Virus record (IMG/VR): IMGVR_UViG_3300033141_002298
Location: 1-37,556 of that record
Reading direction: 5' to 3' (one strand)
Length of the DNA: 37,556 bases
From: a virus
Both the position numbers and the translations under genes were made by a program. This document shows, piece by piece, positions 1-9,009 of the stretch; the first letter of the stretch is position 1; each line of letters starts with the position of its first letter. The notes beneath the pieces are model-generated. The model saw only the letters and a list, made by a program, of their open reading frames with translations. It was not told where the DNA came from and made no database searches.

Positions 1-2145
1 AACTGTAGATTGTTCAACTCCTTCTTCATTTATCCCCCAACCATGTGCCATTGAAGTTCCAGAAGCACTGTAAGGATAAACATAAGCTTCTATATATACC
101 CATTTATCAGAATCTAAAGCACTACCATCCCATGAAGAACAATAAAAATAAGGATTATTTGTTAATGTATCTCCTAAAGTATAAACCCCTACATCACTTC
201 CATTATCATCTAATCCTTCTAACCCGAAATAAGCTTCACCAGCAGTATTGTCTCGTTTTATCCACATACTAAAACGATACATTTTTTCTGGATTAATTGG
301 AACTTTTGTTGTATAGACTATTGCATTTCCACTTGTAACTACTTCATATGCTTTTACTTCTTTACCATCTATAAAAGGAACTGTAACTAAACTTAAACTA
401 TCATATCCACTTCCAGTATAATCATTAGATGAAGTTGGTTGAGCACCATAAACAAGATTGGTAGTTGCAGCATGTAAAGCTAGTCCATCTACGTGAGATG
501 TATTAGTCGCATTCACTCCAGCACTTCTTCTAAAATTTATTTTATCATTGAAAGTCCAATTAGCGTCTATTACGTTATCATATGAATCTACACAAACTGT
601 TCCATCTACATTTGGTAAAGTATAAGTTCTTGGTGTAGCATTATTACAAGTAAATTGACCATATGATGAACCTACACCATAAAATCGTAAATCCCCAGAA
701 CTTATAACAATTCCATTAGTTACGTACAAATTACCTACAGTTCTAATAGTTCTTGTAGAATCATTAGCGTAAAAATAAGGTATATCACCAGTTCCTTGAT
801 TAGTTATATACAAATATTTTGTAGTTAAATTATTACTAAATGACCAATTACCAGAAACAACTTCATCTTGACTTAAATGAGCATATTGAGGGTGGTCATC
901 ATCTCCCAAACCACCTATAGACCCATGGTCTATACCAACAGTTGAACCACTAAAAGATACTGAACCACTAAAAACTGTTGAACCACTAAATGTCCAAGAA
1001 CCAGTTATTGTATGACCATAACTGTCTAAACAAACATTACCAGTTTTATCTGGAAAGGTATAAACTCTTGTAGCAGTATTATTATGAGTTAATTTTCCTT
1101 CATATAAAGTTCCAGCTTTTAAAATTATATCACTGGTTACACGTAAATAATTGTTTATATCAAGTAATTTTGCAGAAGAATTACTAAAAATAAGAGGATT
1201 ATCCCCAGTTCCTTGATTATCTATTTCTATTTGATAAAAGGTTTGTTTAACAGAAAAATTATTATCAATAGTATTTAAACAAACATTACCATCAATATCT
1301 GGAAAAGTGTAAGTTCTGTGTGCAGTATTAGCGTGATATAATAAACCAGAATATCCCACCTCAGAAAGCCATTCGATGTAATCAGAAACGGATAAATCTC
1401 CTTGTAATGATAATACACGTGTAGACGCATTAGCACTTAGCAAAGGATTGTCTCCAGTCCCTTGATTATCAATATACAAACTTTTTACTATTGTTGTCCC
1501 ACTTAAAGTCCAATCACCAGTAATTGTTTCTGTTTGACTTATACCAGCATATTGGGGATGGTCATCGTCAGCTAAACCAGAAATAGAACCATGGTCTATA
1601 CTACTCTCAGTAAAATGAATAGTAGAATCGTCTAAATGATTTCTAACTTCTGTATCGGTGAATGATGCATTTACAACATTTGTAGTAGTAGAAGTTACAC
1701 CACTCCACATTACAATATTACCAGTTGTTCCACTTCCAGCTACACCACTACTACCTAACCCCCAGTCTTCATAAGGTTTGGCTACACCACTAATGATAGC
1801 ATATATATTGTTGTTATCAGCATAAAAACCAAATTGTGTATCTAAATTAGTATTTAAATCTCCTACTGTTCCACTTCCATAACCTATTACACTTTTACTC
1901 TCAGAAATAAACCAAAAACCACTACTGCCGGACCAAACTGGTGTTCCAACACTAGAACTGGTAGGAACACCATTATCATCAGTAGTAAAAGTTATTTGCC
2001 ATGGAGAAACAAAGGAAGCTAAATAGGCCTCACCAGTAGGAGGAACACTAGACCAAGTTACAGTATTATCTGGATTAACAGTTGTAGTATTTTCATAGTC
2101 GTTATTATCTCCGGCGATTTTATAATTCTGATATTCTGTTCCCAT
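1..2145 (-). CDS. Tail fibre-like protein, C-terminus cut by window edge
   Basis: This reading frame is open for 715 codons from the ATG at 2145 and runs off the left edge, so the C-terminus is missing. It is probably a receptor-binding fibre or a structural tail appendage. The motif DHGSISGLADDDHPQYA, typical of phage tail fibres, occurs at about residues 184-200 and again, slightly changed, at 406-422. A QGTGD(N/I)P block recurs near residues 228, 311 and 450. An (R)xYT(F/L)P(D/N)..G.VC block recurs near 278, 361 and 507. The last visible region (residues about 600-715) resembles a carbohydrate-binding jelly-roll, with YRFSMWIKRD followed by an Asp/Tyr-rich stretch. It follows the spike gene but has its own TATA box 26 nt upstream. 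Fibre role is inferred from motifs and position. Confidence 0.75.
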   Translation of the reverse strand, partial: MGTEYQNYKIAGDNNDYENTTTVNPDNTVTWSSVPPTGEAYLASFVSPWQITFTTDDNGVPTSSSVGTPVWSGSSGFWFISESKSVIGYGSGTVGDLNTNLDTQFGFYADNNNIYAIISGVAKPYEDWGLGSSGVAGSGTTGNIVMWSGVTSTTTNVVNASFTDTEVRNHLDDSTIHFTESSIDHGSISGLADDDHPQYAGISQTETITGDWTLSGTTIVKSLYIDNQGTGDNPLLSANASTRVLSLQGDLSVSDYIEWLSEVGYSGLLYHANTAHRTYTFPDIDGNVCLNTIDNNFSVKQTFYQIEIDNQGTGDNPLIFSNSSAKLLDINNYLRVTSDIILKAGTLYEGKLTHNNTATRVYTFPDKTGNVCLDSYGHTITGSWTFSGSTVFSGSVSFSGSTVGIDHGSIGGLGDDDHPQYAHLSQDEVVSGNWSFSNNLTTKYLYITNQGTGDIPYFYANDSTRTIRTVGNLYVTNGIVISSGDLRFYGVGSSYGQFTCNNATPRTYTLPNVDGTVCVDSYDNVIDANWTFNDKINFRRSAGVNATNTSHVDGLALHAATTNLVYGAQPTSSNDYTGSGYDSLSLVTVPFIDGKEVKAYEVVTSGNAIVYTTKVPINPEKMYRFSMWIKRDNTAGEAYFGLEGLDDNGSDVGVYTLGDTLTNNPYFYCSSWDGSALDSDKWVYIEAYVYPYSASGTSMAHGWGINEEGVEQSTV

Positions 2146-2167
2146 TATTATACACTTTATACAAATC

Positions 2168-2176
2168 TATATTTAA
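2168..2176 (-). promoter_or_regulatory. TATA box of the tail fibre gene (leaderless)
   Basis: The minus strand reads TTAAATATA, centred about 26 nt before the ATG at 2145. Transcription should therefore start at or next to the start codon. No Shine-Dalgarno site is visible. The box overlaps the stop codon of the upstream spike gene. Confidence 0.55.
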
Positions 2177-3267
2177 GATGTTTTAACCTTTCTTGAAGTA
2201 TTTTGTTTTACAGTTGCCAATCCCCCATCATTTATAGATAAATTACCAGAAACAAGCTCTATACTTTGCATCATAGCAGTAGATGGTACAACTGGTCCCA
2301 TATTAGTAACATAACCAGCCATATAAGTAGTATTAACTAATCCTTCAATCTTAAAATTAGAAACCCCGCTAATTGTTATATTGTCCCCATTAGCAACTAT
2401 AGTATTAGAACTACCATTTAGTTCTATTTGATTAGAAGCATCAATAACAACTTTGCCTTGAGATGAAATAGTTATATTTCCATCAGAAGTATAATTTATG
2501 GCCACACTAGAATTAATAGTTATACCATTACTGTCTAAAATAATGTTATTACCATTATTATCTACAATAGATATTGTTCCACTATCAGCAACATCTATAT
2601 CCCATTGAGGATTAGAAACATCTCCTCCACTCAATGAACCGCTACAAATAATATTGAAACCATAAGCTGCCATAACTATAGAACCACTATTTAACCAAAC
2701 CTTTTCTCCCGTATCTCTACTTAAGAATAAACCCGCATCTGGAACAGAGGGTTTAATTTGACTTTCACTATAGACATCTTCATCTAAACCTATCTGGTCA
2801 TAATTAAGCTGTTTCCCCCATTGTAAATAATCATCCCCAGAAAGAATACCCATTCTTCTACCAGAAAGAGTTATATCTCCTTCTGTTTCAGAAGTAGGAT
2901 ACTGGTCTTCCAAGACTATTCTTGCTCCTTTCCCAGAACTTATAGAAAGTTGGTCATCAAAATGAACTGGGCGACCTCGTTGAGTAACTGCACCTATAAT
3001 AAAGGCACTATTATCTAGAAGTCTTAATTTATCATCTTTAAAAACAAAAGAAGCCATAAACATTACTAAATCCCCTACTTTATAAGTGGGAATAAATCCG
3101 CTTCCTTTATCTTTGTCAGAATAAGAACTGATAGGAACACCAACAAATAATCTTGAACCTATTCTTTCTATTTCTTCTTCAGTGGCATTAATTTCTATCA
3201 TGTAGCTATTAAAATTGGGATTAGTCTGATTGATTTTTCCCATATATATTTTCCAACTTTCATCCAT
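2173..3267 (-). CDS. Baseplate spike protein (OB-fold plus beta-helix, gp5/VgrG-like)
   Basis: Protein of 364 residues. The N-terminal half (to about residue 200) reads as a compact beta domain with YKVGDLVMF and LLDNSAFIIGAV strands, like the OB domain of tail spikes. The C-terminal half is a repetitive Asn/Ser/Ile-rich region (for example SIVDNNGNNIILDSNGITIN), typical of a triple-stranded beta-helix needle. It would form the central membrane-puncturing tip of the contractile tail. The start is taken as the ATG at 3267, because AGGTG lies 6 nt upstream; a GTG at 3276 is possible but has no binding site. It directly follows the hub gene. Spike assignment rests on fold-like sequence texture and gene order. 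Confidence 0.6.
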   Translation of the reverse strand: MDESWKIYMGKINQTNPNFNSYMIEINATEEEIERIGSRLFVGVPISSYSDKDKGSGFIPTYKVGDLVMFMASFVFKDDKLRLLDNSAFIIGAVTQRGRPVHFDDQLSISSGKGARIVLEDQYPTSETEGDITLSGRRMGILSGDDYLQWGKQLNYDQIGLDEDVYSESQIKPSVPDAGLFLSRDTGEKVWLNSGSIVMAAYGFNIICSGSLSGGDVSNPQWDIDVADSGTISIVDNNGNNIILDSNGITINSSVAINYTSDGNITISSQGKVVIDASNQIELNGSSNTIVANGDNITISGVSNFKIEGLVNTTYMAGYVTNMGPVVPSTAMMQSIELVSGNLSINDGGLATVKQNTSRKVKTS

Positions 3268-3268
3268 T

Positions 3269-6200
3269 CTAAACACCTAATATTCTTCTTATTTCTTGAG
3301 GGTATTGGCCTCCTAATCCAGTTTCAAACAACATATTAGCAAACTGTCTGGTCATTATGCTATCATCAAGAAATTGCGTACCAAAATTAAGAGGTTCATC
3401 AGTAATATAAATTTTGGAAGTAAATCCACTGGTAACCCCAAAGTTACCTACATAGATAACGTGTTTCCAAACATACCAAACAAAATCTCCTCCGCTTTTA
3501 TCTAAATAATCTTCATAGAAAACCTTGCCTTCAGCTCCCCCTCTAAATAAACTGTCTATGGTAGTTTGCCCCAGAACAGCCTTAGTAAGTCTACTTGCAG
3601 TCTTATAAACAGTACCAACCTTACTATCATAGTATTTTCTATCTAAGGTTTGTCTTACTATACCATCTCCCCCTTCTCTCCAGAGGATAATCTCGTCTCC
3701 TATATCTACCAATGGCTTAGCAGACATGTATAGGGAACCATTTTTCCCGCTGAAAGAAGTTAGCCCGTAGATAAATTTCAAGATAGAATATAACCCAGTA
3801 CGAATAATTAAAACTACATATTGAACAAATGACCTCTTTAACCATACCATACCTTTAGTAAGAATAGTTCTATAACTGTTATTAATATCATCTCTTTGAA
3901 GCCAATCACTCCTAAAAGAAGTGTAAGTATATTTAGCAATCTTCTTAATGAAATCTCTTAAGTCCAACGTTTCTCCAGTAAAAAAGGATATATCCGAAAA
4001 CAAATTATACGCAGTTTTAATTATTCGGTCTGGATATGTTTCCCATTTAACATTCATAAACTTAATAATTTCTTCTGCTAAAACGTCCGTAACCAAACTG
4101 GTGTCCCCATTAACCCATCCCTTATAATATTGAGCAATAGTACGAGTAATATTATTTACTTCATCCATAAAACTTTCTGCAAAATCAATAAAGTCTTTGA
4201 CAGTAGTTTTTCGCTTCAAACTTAACAATCCACTGTTAGTATTAAACTCTCCAATAATTTTATCTCTATCAACATCTCCTACAATTTCACCAAATATTTC
4301 ATTAGGTTTACTAAAAACTATTTCAGTTTTATCCATCTTAAAAACCTTTCCTCGCTCAGTGCTTTCTAAAGTTTCAAGATGTGTCTTTACGGCTTCTATC
4401 TCTTTTTCTAATTCATCATAACCAGTAGCCGACCCATCGTTTACAATAGAAGTACCAGCGGTAACAGCATTGGTCTTAAATGTTCTAATAGGTTGCATTT
4501 CACCTTCTCCAAGATTAATTATCTTGGTACTGTTATTAGATGAACTTTTGTAAGGAAAAGAAATCTTTGCACTATAATTACTACCATCGAATTTACCTTC
4601 ATTACTGGTCGTCTGAGTATTAACTTCCCAGATATCATATTCATCAATATCGTTCTTATGAAAATTAAATCTAGCCCGTAAAGAAGTATCCATGTCATCT
4701 TGAGAAGATACTACTTCCAAAGTTTCTAAATCTCTCCCACAAAATCGGTAATGAAATAATGAAACAAAAGCACTCTTACTAATATAAGAATAAGATTTAG
4801 ACCATAATGCTCTTCTAACATTGTACTTTGTTTGATATTGCTCTACAGCTAAACGGTGTAAGAAAGTTTCAAAGATATCAAATATCGAAGGAACTCCTCC
4901 ATCAAGACTAGTATGTATATCACTGGGGTCTCTTTGCACCATTATTCCACTGGTATTTATCTGCCCATGAATAGTTTCCATAGCTTCGACCATGTTTCTA
5001 GTAGCCATATTAGAAACAAAATAATCATCTACAATATTGCTACCTACTTTTTTATCCCATTTTTCATCTTCAGCAAACTTAGCTGAAATAACTTGAGAAG
5101 TAGTAGGGTCTAAAAAGTATTTGATATAAATCCATTTATCATTTGTATCTCCTTTAGGACAATCCAATATCTTGTTTTTAATGAACTTGTCTACAATAAT
5201 CTGATAAAGTGCAGTTCTATTTTTTTTCCAATCCTCAGTATTAAAATAAGTCATCTTCTGACCAGTACTAGATGCAATAGATAAATCAAACATGGCATTA
5301 AAAAATTCCATAATATCTATCTTCAAATACTCTATCTTGTACCTCTCTCTTGGAAGTATTCCACTCATATACCCCACATTGGACATCTTAACTAAATTAA
5401 GACCTCTTGCATTATTATAATAATCTCTGAACAATGGGTCTAGTACTAAATTGTTAAATGGGGTATTAAGATAACTAACATTTTCCTCTCCAAAATTAAA
5501 TTTGTAATGTTGAAAATATCTGATAGGGTCTTGACACATAGCTCTGAATTGTCCACTACGTGCTACGTGTCTTCTCTTAACAGTAAGAAACCCAGCAAAG
5601 TTAGGAAATTTTGGTCGGTTAATATCTTTGCCCTTAAGTTTATTGGAAGCTTCAAGAACCTTTCCTATCTTCCCTTTCTGAAGCATAGACAAAGGGTCGT
5701 TTCTTATCTGAAGTAAATCACTCTTTTTCCAATCTTTTTTCCAGTCTAACTTGAAATCTGAACTCTTCTCGTAATATAAAGCTATCATAGCCTTATCTAA
5801 CATGGGTGTTCCTACTGCTCCTCCTAACGAGGCTACCCAGTTAGTGTCTTTCATATCTATTAACCAAATAAATATAATATCATTAGTTCGTAAGGTACGA
5901 TAAATTAACCCTTCTTGGTCAGCAAAAGCTATCTCTGTTCTATTACCAAATTTGCTGGTAGTATCTACTTGTACTCCCAATACATCAATGGCTGCTTTGT
6001 TAGAGGTATCAAGAAGTAATCCTTTAACTCCACCAGATAAAGTTTTGGTACCAGTTAACAAACTAGAACTGATATCAATTTTGCTAGCAACCTTTTTGGT
6101 TTTTTGGTACCAATTAGTTGCTTCTTCATAAGACTTCAAACCCTCTTCTGAAATCCACCATTTGTAATATGGCTGAATTTTCATGATAGGAACATATTCT

Positions 6201-6295
6201 GTTTTCTCAGTTCTTTCATTATAATTCTGTCTCCATATTTCTACTACTGCTATAACTTCTTCAGTATCTCTTGCTACAAATGGTGCTAAACTCAT
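3269..6295 (-). CDS. Large baseplate hub candidate (1008 aa)
   Basis: This is the longest protein of the window and lies between the gp53/LysM-position protein and the spike, where contractile-tailed phages encode the hub (gp27 or gpD analogue). The sequence is mixed alpha/beta with no transmembrane segment and no enzyme motif I can name. It has a basic N-terminal third, an aromatic-rich centre around FHYRFCGRDLETLEVV, and a C-terminal region rich in WLKRSF- and Tyr/Trp-type strands. A long helical, charged stretch lies near residues 640-720. At 1008 residues it is much larger than a simple hub, so it could be a fusion of hub with wedge or peptidoglycan-like domains. The role is inferred from position only. 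Confidence 0.45.
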   Translation of the reverse strand: MSLAPFVARDTEEVIAVVEIWRQNYNERTEKTEYVPIMKIQPYYKWWISEEGLKSYEEATNWYQKTKKVASKIDISSSLLTGTKTLSGGVKGLLLDTSNKAAIDVLGVQVDTTSKFGNRTEIAFADQEGLIYRTLRTNDIIFIWLIDMKDTNWVASLGGAVGTPMLDKAMIALYYEKSSDFKLDWKKDWKKSDLLQIRNDPLSMLQKGKIGKVLEASNKLKGKDINRPKFPNFAGFLTVKRRHVARSGQFRAMCQDPIRYFQHYKFNFGEENVSYLNTPFNNLVLDPLFRDYYNNARGLNLVKMSNVGYMSGILPRERYKIEYLKIDIMEFFNAMFDLSIASSTGQKMTYFNTEDWKKNRTALYQIIVDKFIKNKILDCPKGDTNDKWIYIKYFLDPTTSQVISAKFAEDEKWDKKVGSNIVDDYFVSNMATRNMVEAMETIHGQINTSGIMVQRDPSDIHTSLDGGVPSIFDIFETFLHRLAVEQYQTKYNVRRALWSKSYSYISKSAFVSLFHYRFCGRDLETLEVVSSQDDMDTSLRARFNFHKNDIDEYDIWEVNTQTTSNEGKFDGSNYSAKISFPYKSSSNNSTKIINLGEGEMQPIRTFKTNAVTAGTSIVNDGSATGYDELEKEIEAVKTHLETLESTERGKVFKMDKTEIVFSKPNEIFGEIVGDVDRDKIIGEFNTNSGLLSLKRKTTVKDFIDFAESFMDEVNNITRTIAQYYKGWVNGDTSLVTDVLAEEIIKFMNVKWETYPDRIIKTAYNLFSDISFFTGETLDLRDFIKKIAKYTYTSFRSDWLQRDDINNSYRTILTKGMVWLKRSFVQYVVLIIRTGLYSILKFIYGLTSFSGKNGSLYMSAKPLVDIGDEIILWREGGDGIVRQTLDRKYYDSKVGTVYKTASRLTKAVLGQTTIDSLFRGGAEGKVFYEDYLDKSGGDFVWYVWKHVIYVGNFGVTSGFTSKIYITDEPLNFGTQFLDDSIMTRQFANMLFETGLGGQYPQEIRRILGV

Positions 6296-6296
6296 C

Positions 6297-6671
6297 TTAT
6301 TTCAATCCTACTTCTGGCATAAACAATGTTAATGGTCCTTTGACCATTATTGGAATAGGTCTTACTTCTACTAACTCAAGAGTATAATGATAAGCTAATT
6401 GTTCTTGACCTATTTGTCTCCATTCCATTTTATCCAAGATAACAATAGACATGTCAAGGTCACAAGACATAAGCAAAGGCGCATCAGCTTGCCATATATA
6501 TTCTAGCATAAATTTAATGACACGAGGGTCATACCACTGGTCCTCGTTCATTCTGGAACCTTTAGTACCTAATATCCTAAGATAGGGAATAGATTTTCTA
6601 ATGATGTTTTCAAAATTCATTTTCCCAGAAACCTTAAACATAGGACTTTTAGTACCAAATCTTTGCCACAA
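6297..6671 (-). CDS. Baseplate/tail protein, C-terminal part; start unclear
   Basis: The frame is open from a TGA near 6718, but the only usable start in it is the TTG at 6671, which has no ribosome binding site. The codons upstream of that TTG read ERLSPLGRHGS, continuing into LWQRFGTKSP. This resembles the internal GR.GS..Q..G segment of small tail proteins that lie between tape measure and hub, so the protein probably begins earlier. The frame immediately upstream (6695-6865) ends in the overlap between the two frames. The two pieces together would give a protein of about 180 residues, usual for this position. A -1 shift, re-initiation or a sequence error could join them. Confidence 0.55.
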   Translation of the reverse strand: MWQRFGTKSPMFKVSGKMNFENIIRKSIPYLRILGTKGSRMNEDQWYDPRVIKFMLEYIWQADAPLLMSCDLDMSIVILDKMEWRQIGQEQLAYHYTLELVEVRPIPIMVKGPLTLFMPEVGLK

Positions 6672-6694
6672 TGAACCGTGTCTACCAAGTGGAC

Positions 6695-6865
6695 TTAGCC
6701 GTTCTTTCTCTTCTCATAAGTACCAACCCATACATCTGCGTTAACATCTACTAACCACAGTGGAAAGAGATAAAGCAAGAACTTCTTTCTTTTATCATAT
6801 TCAAAAGCCTTGCCAGTTAAGTAGTCAGTATCTGTTCTTACTTTTCTTATTACCTCTGTACTCAT
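6695..6865 (-). CDS. Small ORF upstream of and overlapping the frame of the baseplate protein
   Basis: Fifty-six codons from the ATG at 6865 to the TAA at 6695-6697. The upstream sequence GTGAT lies 4 nt before the ATG and matches the archaeal anti-Shine-Dalgarno, so the start is credible. The protein begins MSTEVIRKVRTDTDYL and ends in WVGTYEKRKNG. It is probably the N-terminal half of the 6297-6671 product, because it ends where the downstream frame opens and that frame lacks a start of its own. It starts 5 nt after the tape measure stop codon. Confidence 0.5.
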   Translation of the reverse strand: MSTEVIRKVRTDTDYLTGKAFEYDKRKKFLLYLFPLWLVDVNADVWVGTYEKRKNG

Positions 6866-6870
6866 TATTA

Positions 6871-8439
6871 TCACATCGTTTTATTCATTTTATTAATCGC
6901 TTTGACTAATTCGTCTAAAGCTTCTTCGCTACTATTTTTCAATAATTGTAAAATTTCATAAAGACTACTAACAGTTGGAGATATCTTACCTATTTTATCG
7001 TGAAGTTCATCTATTTTTCTGGTAACTATTTCTATTTTATCTTCTGTACTATATTCTTCACCTTTCTCTACTTCAGTAAACACGTCTCTGAGATTCTTAA
7101 TTTTTTCAATGAGTTCTTCTCTTTGACCTTCTCCAAATATTTCATAAACACCCTTCTTAGCTTCTTGAGATAAAGATTTAGTATAAACATCTCCTAAAAA
7201 TCCCATAAGCATGTCATAGAAAACTACTTCAGCAGTCATCAGCTTCTGTTCTTTTTCTCCTACAGTAGCATAGATATCTTTTTCTACACCTTTTCCCTTT
7301 TTCACGTGAATATCTATATCCTCTGTTATTTCTAACAACCTTTGATATTTATCACCAAATTCTTTTTCTCTGCTTATTATTTCTTCTATCATACCAACAA
7401 TTGCTGACGAAGAACCAATTTCCATAAATCTTTCAACGTATTTAGGAAGAGTTAATATTTCTCCTTCTCCTTCTTTTGCTCCTACTGATAAAAGAGTTAA
7501 TATTTCTTTATCACTTTTCCACATATTTGATAAAGCTTCTGATACCACGTCTTCTAAGTTTTCTCTTTCAAGATTTTTTTGAATATAATCTACAGCAGCC
7601 ATTATTTCATCTGAAGTTCTGGCACCAACTTTTTGCATCTGAGCAGCATACTCAATATTACTACCTACAATGTCGGGACCAACTTTTAACTCGGCTCCTC
7701 TAAACATTGCTCCTTCACGCTGATACTCAAAGAAAATATCTTGTCTTCCTTTTTTACCCATCTGAGCAACACTTGCTTCTAAAGCAAAAGTACTCAATAC
7801 ATCTTCTGGCAAACTACCCTTAAGTATATCTCCAATTATTTTGCTCATATCAGCTTCTTTCATCATTCCATGAAACATATCTAAAAGACGACTCCAGATA
7901 GCTTTAGGTTCTGTTTTAATTCTTCCTTCTCGTTCATCGAGAACACGATTCTCTAGAACTGCTAATAAATTCTCAATACTATCTTTAATAGCTATTTCTT
8001 TAGAATAACGAGACCTACCAGCACCAAGATTGGCAGCCATATCTTCAATGTTATTAATGATAGTCTGAACAAACTCCATAGGGTCTACTCCTTCTGGAAT
8101 AACGTCTCCTAATCTGCTCTCAATAGTTTCCTCAGCTCCTTCCTCCCCAAGAAGTTGTTTAGCTCTGTTAAGCTGGGTCTGAAGAGCATGTTCTAATGAC
8201 TGTCTACCACTTATTGGGGTAAGAAGAGGAAGAACTTTATCCATGCTATATTTCATGGCTCTAATCTCTTCTGTTATCTCAGTAGTATGTACAGTAATAA
8301 GATTCTCAAAATATTTAATATCTGGTTGAATCTCCCCCATTTCCTCTCTTAAAGGAAACAACTTAGCAATTTCTGCCCTTAATTCATCTGGATTATTTAT
8401 CTCAGCATCAACAGTTAGGGTTAAGTTCATGTCTGCCAT
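6871..8439 (-). CDS. Tape measure protein candidate
   Basis: Protein of 522 residues, predicted almost wholly helical, rich in Glu, Lys, Ile and Leu, with several amphipathic stretches (for example residues about 330-420 and 440-520). There is no clear transmembrane segment. It sits directly after the tail assembly chaperone pair and before the baseplate genes, which is the fixed position of the tape measure gene in tailed phages. The ATG at 8439 overlaps the end of the chaperone G-T frame. At roughly 0.15 nm per residue, 522 residues would correspond to a tail of about 78 nm; this is an estimate from the general rule, not a measurement. Confidence 0.65.
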   Translation of the reverse strand: MADMNLTLTVDAEINNPDELRAEIAKLFPLREEMGEIQPDIKYFENLITVHTTEITEEIRAMKYSMDKVLPLLTPISGRQSLEHALQTQLNRAKQLLGEEGAEETIESRLGDVIPEGVDPMEFVQTIINNIEDMAANLGAGRSRYSKEIAIKDSIENLLAVLENRVLDEREGRIKTEPKAIWSRLLDMFHGMMKEADMSKIIGDILKGSLPEDVLSTFALEASVAQMGKKGRQDIFFEYQREGAMFRGAELKVGPDIVGSNIEYAAQMQKVGARTSDEIMAAVDYIQKNLERENLEDVVSEALSNMWKSDKEILTLLSVGAKEGEGEILTLPKYVERFMEIGSSSAIVGMIEEIISREKEFGDKYQRLLEITEDIDIHVKKGKGVEKDIYATVGEKEQKLMTAEVVFYDMLMGFLGDVYTKSLSQEAKKGVYEIFGEGQREELIEKIKNLRDVFTEVEKGEEYSTEDKIEIVTRKIDELHDKIGKISPTVSSLYEILQLLKNSSEEALDELVKAINKMNKTM

Positions 8440-8986
8440 GACCAGTTATCCTCTTCTTCTTGTTCTGATTTTGATGACTTTGGTAATCTAATAAACTCAG
8501 ATACAAATACCATTTCATTTAAAGACATATTCAAGACTTCTTTGGGGGATTTTCCGATTGCCCGACAGATTTTCCAGACGTATTTTCCGAGAGGGCTTCG
8601 GGCAAACTTGATAATTGCACTCTCGTCTGGTGAGAAAAAGCTAATGAATTAGCAAATACTGTAATACTGTCTACCATCCCTTTAGGCATCTTGGAAATAG
8701 TATCGAAATTTAATTTAGGTTCTACTACACACTGGTGAACAACAAATCTATTTCGTTCTCCCCGTGTTGGAAACTCAATAGTTTCTAATTTAATCTGAGT
8801 AGCCAAATCCATAGGTTTGACTTTGAAAACAAATTTAGTATTTAACTCTTCATAAGTAATAGTTAAAGTGGAAATCAAATCTTTGCTTAAAGCCTCTATA
8901 GCTGCGTTAAGGTCATCATCTACGAGATTTGTACCTAACTCTCCAGCCAAATCATCCAATTTGTCTTTAAAGTTTTGTTCGTTCAT
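8427..8986 (-). CDS. Tail assembly chaperone G-T fusion made by -1 frameshift
   Basis: Expected product when ribosomes slip back one base at 8540-8546: 149 residues from the upstream frame followed by 37 residues from the -1 frame, about 186 in total. The added tail begins EVLNMSLNEMVFVSEF and contains an acidic run (EQEEED) before WSWQT. Its TGA lies 10 bases inside the tape measure gene. In lambda-type tail modules the equivalent G-T protein recruits the tail tube subunit to the tape measure. The join is a prediction from the two overlapping frames and the slippery heptamer. Confidence 0.65.
8531..8986 (-). CDS. Tail assembly chaperone, short form (G)
   Basis: Protein of 151 residues, acidic, beginning MNEQNFKDKLDDLAGELG and ending in a Ser/Asn/Pro-rich tail. 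The centre (ATQIKLETIEFPTRGERNRFVV) fits the compact helical domain of tail assembly chaperones. It lies between the tube-region gene and the tape measure gene, the usual place for gpG-like chaperones. The start is the ATG at 8986; the GTG at 8989 abuts it. The in-frame TGA at 8531-8533 comes just after the slippery site, so the two protein forms share almost the whole N-terminal part. Confidence 0.7.
   Translation of the reverse strand: MNEQNFKDKLDDLAGELGTNLVDDDLNAAIEALSKDLISTLTITYEELNTKFVFKVKPMDLATQIKLETIEFPTRGERNRFVVHQCVVEPKLNFDTISKMPKGMVDSITVFANSLAFSHQTRVQLSSLPEALSENTSGKSVGQSENPPKKS
8540..8546 (-). other. -1 programmed frameshift heptamer CCCAAAG
   Basis: The minus strand reads C CCA AAG in the frame of the chaperone gene, a perfect X XXY YYZ heptamer, six bases before the in-frame TGA. 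The -1 frame is open from here to 8427. The preceding bases are also C, extending the homopolymer and easing the slip. No downstream structure was worked out. Confidence 0.7.
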
Positions 8987-9009
8987 CACTTAATTTGTTA
9001 CATCTCTAA

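Noticed and set aside
6297-6671. TTG at 6671 as the true start of the baseplate protein
   Set aside because: No ribosome binding site, and the GRHGS residues just upstream look like part of the conserved protein.
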